A DNA stretch of 35,784 nucleotides, from the NCBI GenBank assembly GCA_913775315.1, contig CAJYIX010000001.1, positions 1-35,784 on the forward strand, written 5' to 3'. Below, one piece after another: positions 32,349 through 35,784 of this stretch (its first letter is position 1; each line of letters opens with the position of its first letter). A program made the translations under genes and the position numbers. This stretch comes from an uncultured Sphingomonas sp. Lineage in GTDB: Bacteria; Pseudomonadota; Alphaproteobacteria; Sphingomonadales; Sphingomonadaceae. The notes under the pieces are model-generated. The model saw only the letters and a list, made by a program, of their open reading frames with translations, made no database searches and was not told the DNA's origin.

Positions 32349-33041
32349 CTAAAGCCCCGACAGCCACTCGCCGACGACCGCACGCCCCGCCGCCACCGCG
32401 CGCGGGCCGTGGGCGTCGTGCGCCTCGCGCATCGCCGCCGGGTGGGTGCCAGCGAGCGCCAGATAGGCCTCGTCCTCCAGCCATTCCTCGAACCGGGCAT
32501 CCTCGCCCATTTCGGGGTGGCACTGGAGGGCGAGGAGTTCGGCGCCGCGCCGGTACGCCTGATGCGCGTAATGGTCGCTGGAGGCGAGCAGTTCGACGCC
32601 GTCCGGCAGGTCGAACGTGTCGCCATGCCAGTGGAGGACGGGCACGTCGGCGAGGTGGCGGACAGGCGATCGCTGCCCTGCTTCGTTGATCGCGATCGGT
32701 GCGAAGCCGACTTCCTTGACCGGCCCAGGATAGACGCGCGAGCCGAGTGCCGCGGCGATCATCTGCGCGCCCAGACAGACGCCGAGGACGGGGAGGCGAC
32801 GATCGAGCCGCCCCGCCAGCGCCTCCACCTCGCGGTCGATCCACGGATGCGCCTCACGCTCGTACACGCCCATCGGCCCGCCCATCAGCACGACGAGGTC
32901 GGGCGACAGGAAATCGGTCGCGCCGAACGACGGGTCGGTCACGTCGACGCGATCGATGACATAGCCCGCATCCTCGACGGGCTGGCGGAAGCCGGCGATC
33001 CCCTCATAGGGGGTGTGCCGGATGACGAGCGCACGCTTCAT
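32349..33041 (-). CDS. Class I glutamine-amidotransferase-like protein
   Basis: The protein has 230 residues. The catalytic triad is visible as Cys89 in G-V-C-L-G-A-Q, and His175 and Glu177 in Q-C-H-P-E. It also has L-M-G-G-P-M-G-V-Y and H-W-H-G-D-T-F-D-L-P, typical of stand-alone GMP-synthase-like amidotransferases related to GuaA N-domains and to gamma-glutamyl-peptide hydrolases. The substrate is unknown. It follows the SDR gene by 31 bases and converges with the TPR protein gene with a 5-base gap. Confidence 0.93.
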   Translation of the reverse strand: MKRALVIRHTPYEGIAGFRQPVEDAGYVIDRVDVTDPSFGATDFLSPDLVVLMGGPMGVYEREAHPWIDREVEALAGRLDRRLPVLGVCLGAQMIAAALGSRVYPGPVKEVGFAPIAINEAGQRSPVRHLADVPVLHWHGDTFDLPDGVELLASSDHYAHQAYRRGAELLALQCHPEMGEDARFEEWLEDEAYLALAGTHPAAMREAHDAHGPRAVAAGRAVVGEWLSGL

Positions 33042-33072
33042 GCGCGACAGGCTACCCCGTCGCCCGCGCCGA

Positions 33073-33969
33073 TCAAGCCGTCAGCAGGCGTAGAATTGCT
33101 TGGGCCTGCTCCATCCCCGATTGTGGCACCCGCTCGCGCGAGCGGTCGGCGATCGCCGCCCAGTTCGCCGCCACCCCCTCCGGCGATAGGTCGTCGCCGT
33201 GCAGTGCGACCCCTTCGGTCAGGGTGACATAGGCAGCCTGGAACACCCCGGCCCCGGCGCCGACGATCACGTTCGAGGGAGCATCCTCGCTGACGAGATA
33301 CAGCGCGGCGGGGGCGACGCTTTCGGGGGTGAAGCGCGCGAACGCCTCGGCCGGGAAGATATCCTCGGTCATGCGCGTGCCGGCGGTGGGGGCGATCGTG
33401 TTGACGTGAATGCCGTATTTCGCCCCCTCCAGATGGAGCGTGCGGGCAAGGCCGACGATGCCGAGCTTGGCGGCCCCGTAATTCGCCTGGCCGAAATTGC
33501 CGTAGAGCCCGCTCGAAGAGGCTGTCATCAGAATACGGCCGTACCGCTGGAAGCGCATCGTTTCCCAGGCGGCCTTGGTCACGATCGCCGAGCCGAACAG
33601 GTGGACGCGCAGCACGAACTCGAAATCGGCGGGCGACATGTTGGCGAAGCTCTTGTCGCGCAGCACGCCGGCATTGTTGATGAGAATGTCAACGCTGCCG
33701 AACCGGTCGCGTGCGCCCTCGACCATCCGCGTCATCGCGTCGAAGTCGGTGACGTCGCCGCCATCGGCGATGGCGGTGCCACCGGCGCTGCGGATTTCCT
33801 CGACCACGGCCTCGGCTGCGGCGGAGGCGCCCGATCCGTCGCGCGCGGCACCGAGGTCATTGACGACGACGTTCGCCCCGCGACGCGCCAGCTCGAGCGC
33901 ATAGACACGGCCCAGCCCGCCGCCCGCGCCTGTCACGATCGCGGTGCGCCCGTCGAAGCGGATGGTCAT
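33073..33969 (-). CDS. SDR-family 3-hydroxyacyl-CoA dehydrogenase-like oxidoreductase
   Basis: The protein has 298 residues. The cofactor motif is T-G-A-G-G-G-L-G (13-20), with N-N-A-G at 98-101 and the catalytic S-x12-Y-x3-K in S-S-S-G-L-Y-G-N-F-G-Q-A-N-Y-G-A-A-K, with Tyr164 and Lys168. The N-terminal block V-V-V-N-D-L-G-A-A-R-D-G-S-G-A-S and A-G-V-L-R-D-K-S-F-x-N-M are typical of the (3R)-hydroxyacyl-CoA dehydrogenase domain of multifunctional enzyme 2. A role in fatty acid or steroid beta-oxidation is likely by family. The start at 33969 is clear. Confidence 0.9.
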   Translation of the reverse strand: MTIRFDGRTAIVTGAGGGLGRVYALELARRGANVVVNDLGAARDGSGASAAAEAVVEEIRSAGGTAIADGGDVTDFDAMTRMVEGARDRFGSVDILINNAGVLRDKSFANMSPADFEFVLRVHLFGSAIVTKAAWETMRFQRYGRILMTASSSGLYGNFGQANYGAAKLGIVGLARTLHLEGAKYGIHVNTIAPTAGTRMTEDIFPAEAFARFTPESVAPAALYLVSEDAPSNVIVGAGAGVFQAAYVTLTEGVALHGDDLSPEGVAANWAAIADRSRERVPQSGMEQAQAILRLLTA

Positions 33970-34024
33970 GGCATCGTCTCCCCAGATACTTTCGCGATCC
34001 TGCTAGCGGGCGATCGCCAATACG

Positions 34025-34053
34025 AAAAGGGCCCCGGCAAATGCCGAGGCCCC
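34025..34053 (-). terminator. Terminator after the Pro/Gln-rich gene
   Basis: On the minus strand GGGCCTCGGC-ATTT-GCCGGGGCCC forms a 10-bp stem with one mismatch, followed by TTTT. It is 24 bases past the stop of the Pro/Gln-rich gene. Confidence 0.8.
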
Positions 34054-34076
34054 ATCGTCAGCGGATCGGGAGCCGA

Positions 34077-34568
34077 TCAGCCGCCGCGCTGGCGGCAGCC
34101 GTCGGTCTGGCCCTTCTTGCAGATCGGGTAGCTCGCCTTGGGCGCCGGCGGCGGGAAGGCCTGGGCCGGCGACATCGACGGCTGGACGCGGACGGTCGCG
34201 CCCGGCTGGACGGGGCCCGACAGCGGCGGGGTCGAGGGCATGTAGCCGCCCTTGGTCTCGGTGCCGCCGGTGGCGCCCATCGGCTGGCCGGCCATCGGCG
34301 CCTGCTGCATCGGCTGGCCCGCCATCGGCGCCTGCTGCTGCATCGGCTGCGCGTTGGGATCCTGCATCGGCTGTGCGTTCGGATCCTGCATCGGCTGATC
34401 GGTCGCCGGGGCGGTCGCGGCGGGCGCGTTCGGGTCGCTCGGCGGCGTGTTCGCGTCAGGCTGCGTCGTGCCCGGCTGGGTCATGCCCGGCTGCGCCGTC
34501 TGCGGGGTTTCCTGCGCATAGGCGGCGGTGGCGATCGCCAGCGCCGCGGTCATTGCGATGAGCTTCAT
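34077..34568 (-). CDS. Secreted Pro/Gln/Met-rich repeat protein
   Basis: The protein has 163 residues. A signal peptide (1-18, A-A-Y-A) is followed by a long low-complexity region rich in Gln, Pro, Met, Thr and Ala. Two short repeats are clear at residues 58-97: D-P-N-A-Q-P-M-Q twice and Q-Q-A-P-M-A-G-Q-P-M twice. The C-terminus has two Cys (150 and 158), which could form a disulfide. I know no family for it. It may be a disordered, envelope- or surface-exposed protein; Met-rich stretches can bind copper, but no metal role is shown. AGGAGAG precedes the start. It is followed by a terminator and preceded by phoB. Confidence 0.75.
   Translation of the reverse strand: MKLIAMTAALAIATAAYAQETPQTAQPGMTQPGTTQPDANTPPSDPNAPAATAPATDQPMQDPNAQPMQDPNAQPMQQQAPMAGQPMQQAPMAGQPMGATGGTETKGGYMPSTPPLSGPVQPGATVRVQPSMSPAQAFPPPAPKASYPICKKGQTDGCRQRGG
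34278..34397 (-). repeat. In-frame short repeats in the Pro/Gln-rich gene
   Basis: The 24-base unit coding D-P-N-A-Q-P-M-Q is present twice in tandem, and the unit coding Q-Q-A-P-M-A-G-Q-P-M twice. The DNA copies are nearly identical, which indicates recent slippage or duplication. Confidence 0.8.
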
Positions 34569-34601
34569 AAAACTCTCCTCATACCAAACGCGCTGGTCGC
34601 G

Positions 34602-34629
34602 CGCGTCGGGCCGATGAACGCCCGGCGCG
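34602..34629 (-). terminator. Hairpin downstream of phoB
   Basis: CGCGTCGGGC-CGATGAAC-GCCCGGCGCG forms a 10-bp stem with one wobble pair, 56 bases past the phoB stop and before the next gene's ribosome-binding site. It lacks a T-run, so termination is uncertain. Confidence 0.4.
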
Positions 34630-34684
34630 AGGAAGGTTTCCTTCGTTTCGATGCCGATTCAGCTTTCGCCCGGTTTGATACCGA

Positions 34685-35377
34685 TCAATTGCCCGCGTCC
34701 AGCGCATAGCCCGCCGAGCGGACGGTACGGATGATGTCGGGCTTGTCGCCGACATTGATCGCCTTGCGAAGGCGGCGGATATGCACGTCGACGGTGCGGC
34801 TCTCGATATCGCTGTCATGGCCCCATACGGCATCCAGCAGCCGCTCGCGCGAGAAGACCCAGCCGGGATGCTCGAGGAAATGCTTGAGGAGCCGGAACTC
34901 GGTCGGGCCGAGGGGCACGACCTCGCCGCCGCGGCGGACCTTGTGGCCGACCGTATCCATCTCGATGTCCGAGTAGGTGAGCTGCTCGCCCGCCAGCGCC
35001 GGCCGCACGCGGCGAAGGACCGCGCCGACGCGGGCGACGAGTTCGCGCGGGGAGAACGGCTTGGTCACGTAGTCGTCGGCGCCGGTCTCAAGCCCGCGGA
35101 CGCGATCCTCCTCCTCGCCGCGGGCGGTCAGCATGATGATCGGCACGTTCGCCGTCTCGGGCATCCGGCGCAGGCGGCGGCAGACCTCGATCCCCGACAG
35201 CCCCTCGACCATCCAGTCGAGCAGGACGATGTCGGGCGTCGCTTCCTTGGCCAGCAGCAGCGCCTCCTCGCCATCGGGGGTCTGCTTCACCTCGAAATCC
35301 TCGCGCTTGAAATGCCAGGCGAGCAGTTCGGCGAGCGCGGCGTCGTCCTCGACCAGCAGCATCTTTACCCGTGCCAT
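34685..35377 (-). CDS. phoB: Phosphate regulon response regulator PhoB
   Basis: PhoB (230 residues) is an OmpR-family regulator that binds pho boxes when phosphorylated by PhoR under phosphate starvation. The receiver domain has the acidic pair E-D-D near residue 10, the phosphorylated Asp54 in V-L-L-D-W-M, T-A-R-G-E-E-E-D-R, and Lys106 in T-K-P-F-S-P-R-E-L. The C-terminal winged helix has E-F-R-L-L-K-H-F-L-E-H-P-G-W-V-F-S-R-E-R-L-L-D, then R-T-V-D-V-H-I-R-R-L-R-K-A-I and R-T-V-R-S-A-G-Y-A-L. Start 35377 is chosen from AAAGGGAC upstream. It follows phoU by 14 bases, the usual order. Confidence 0.96.
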   Translation of the reverse strand: MARVKMLLVEDDAALAELLAWHFKREDFEVKQTPDGEEALLLAKEATPDIVLLDWMVEGLSGIEVCRRLRRMPETANVPIIMLTARGEEEDRVRGLETGADDYVTKPFSPRELVARVGAVLRRVRPALAGEQLTYSDIEMDTVGHKVRRGGEVVPLGPTEFRLLKHFLEHPGWVFSRERLLDAVWGHDSDIESRTVDVHIRRLRKAINVGDKPDIIRTVRSAGYALDAGN

Positions 35378-35391
35378 CGTCGTCGTCCCTT

Positions 35392-35676
35392 TCAGATTGC
35401 TCGTTCGCGTTCGACCATCCGCTCGCCCGTAGCGGCGTAATGGACCATCTCGGCCAGGTTGGTCGCCTGGTCGCCGATGCGCTCGAGGTTCTTGGCGATG
35501 AAGAGCAGGTGCGCGGCCTGGCTGATGGACTTGGGGTTTTCCATCATAAAGGTGACGAGCGCCCGGAAGATCGAATTGTAGAGGTCGTCGACCGCGCGGT
35601 CGCGCTCGCACACGCGCCGCGCCGCCTCCACGTCGCGTGCGGCAAAGGCGTCTAGCACGTCGTGCAGCATCTCGCC
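35392..35676 (-). CDS. phoU: Phosphate transport regulator PhoU, 5' partial
   Basis: Only the C-terminal part of PhoU is present, about 95 residues of a usual 215-240. The visible sequence includes D-L-Y-N-S-I-F-R-A-L and the PhoU metal-binding E-x-x-x-D pattern in N-L-E-R-I-G-D-Q-A-T-N-L-A-E. PhoU links the Pst transporter to PhoR and restrains the Pho response. The minus-strand frame stays open to the window edge, but the bases after 35676 are the inverted copy of the same region, so the true upstream PhoU sequence is not in the window. It is followed by phoB. Confidence 0.9.
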   Translation of the reverse strand, partial: GEMLHDVLDAFAARDVEAARRVCERDRAVDDLYNSIFRALVTFMMENPKSISQAAHLLFIAKNLERIGDQATNLAEMVHYAATGERMVERERAI

Positions 35677-35784
35677 CGCGACGTGGAGGCGGCGCGGCGC
35701 GTGTGCGAGCGCGACCGCGCGGTCGACGACCTCTACAATTCGATCTTCCGGGCGCTCGTCACCTTTATGATGGAAAACCCCAAG
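35530..35784. repeat. Perfect inverted repeat, 108-bp arms, at the window end
   Basis: The arm 35530-35637 is repeated as an exact reverse complement at 35677-35784, with a 39-base spacer (35638-35676). The right arm ends exactly at the last base of the window. Matching was checked base by base. The pattern looks like a fold-back (chimeric) end of a read or contig rather than a natural element, though it cannot be proved here. Confidence 0.95.
35677..35784 (+). pseudogene. Inverted fragment of phoU
   Basis: On the plus strand the right arm encodes A-R-R-V-C-E-R-D-R-A-V-D-D-L-Y-N-S-I-F-R followed by A-L-V-T-F-M-M-E-N-P-K, identical to part of PhoU on the minus strand. It is a duplicate in opposite orientation with no start or stop of its own and should not be counted as a gene. 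Confidence 0.85.

Noticed and set aside
6795-34028. Shared CCAATACGAAA near 6794 and 34018 as possible attachment sites
   Set aside because: The match is short, the copies are 27 kb apart with housekeeping genes between, and there is no integrase or flanking symmetry.
34278-34397. CRISPR-like array
   Set aside because: The repeats are in frame, contiguous and coding (Pro/Gln-rich), with no spacers.

Overview
The window looks like ordinary chromosome from a high-G+C alphaproteobacterium, most likely a sphingomonad. The G+C content is high by eye throughout. The lineage call is inference. It rests on alphaproteobacterial families (UPF0262, DUF2849, a DUF934/CysH/CysI/CobA cluster), on REP-like hairpins of a form I associate with sphingomonads, and on the general gene style. 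Both ends cut genes: gatB lacks its 5' end on the left and phoU lacks its 5' end on the right. No rRNA, tRNA, CRISPR, insertion sequence or prophage was seen, and no gap over 300 bases lacks a gene.

Layout. 1-4.5 kb: gatB, an inverted pair of REP-like hairpins, a small acidic protein, a translationally coupled lipoprotein / M48 protease / lipoprotein operon, and a convergent small membrane protein. 4.5-5.9 kb: rplK-rplA on the minus strand, with a strong terminator and a leader carrying a repeated element. 5.9-7.9 kb: a protein with two terminase-like HTH repeats, then a stand-alone RelA/SpoT-domain protein in a clearly AT-richer stretch that looks horizontally acquired. 8-11.6 kb: yedI, then a minus-strand operon of UPF0262, a GH25-like protein, cytidine deaminase and a divergent glucokinase. 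11.6-15.2 kb: dnaB, with a perfect DnaA box upstream, then a 103-residue protein coupled to a chemoreceptor. 15.2-19.5 kb: a tightly overlapped sulfur-assimilation operon (cobA, DUF2849, cysI, RidA, DUF934, cysH). 19.6-22.5 kb: astD and selO. 22.5-26 kb: a hydrolase and a GT4 glycosyltransferase that overlap, then a nitronate-monooxygenase-like protein with a cysteine cluster. 26-28.9 kb: a glycine-zipper lipoprotein, secreted RNase T2, a membrane protein, nadC and an SH3 protein. 28.9-34 kb: glycerate dehydrogenase, a thioredoxin-like protein, a TPR/TonB-C protein, a glutamine-amidotransferase-like protein and an SDR. 34-35.8 kb: a secreted Pro/Gln-rich repeat protein, phoB and a partial phoU.

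How the genes work together. The cys operon turns activated sulfate into sulfide: CysH makes sulfite, CysI reduces it, and CobA starts the siroheme that CysI needs. PhoU and PhoB are the phosphate-signalling pair. Most other clusters are housekeeping genes.

Most notable items. (1) The RelA/SpoT-domain gene in its AT-rich island is the best candidate for a mobile toxin or phage-defence function. (2) A perfect inverted repeat with 108-bp arms and a 39-bp spacer duplicates part of phoU in opposite orientation and ends exactly at the window edge. It is probably a fold-back assembly or library artefact. (3) Two enzymes appear to have lost signature residues: the GH25 catalytic Glu and the glucokinase phosphate-binding loop. 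All identifications come from reading motifs; no database search was run.
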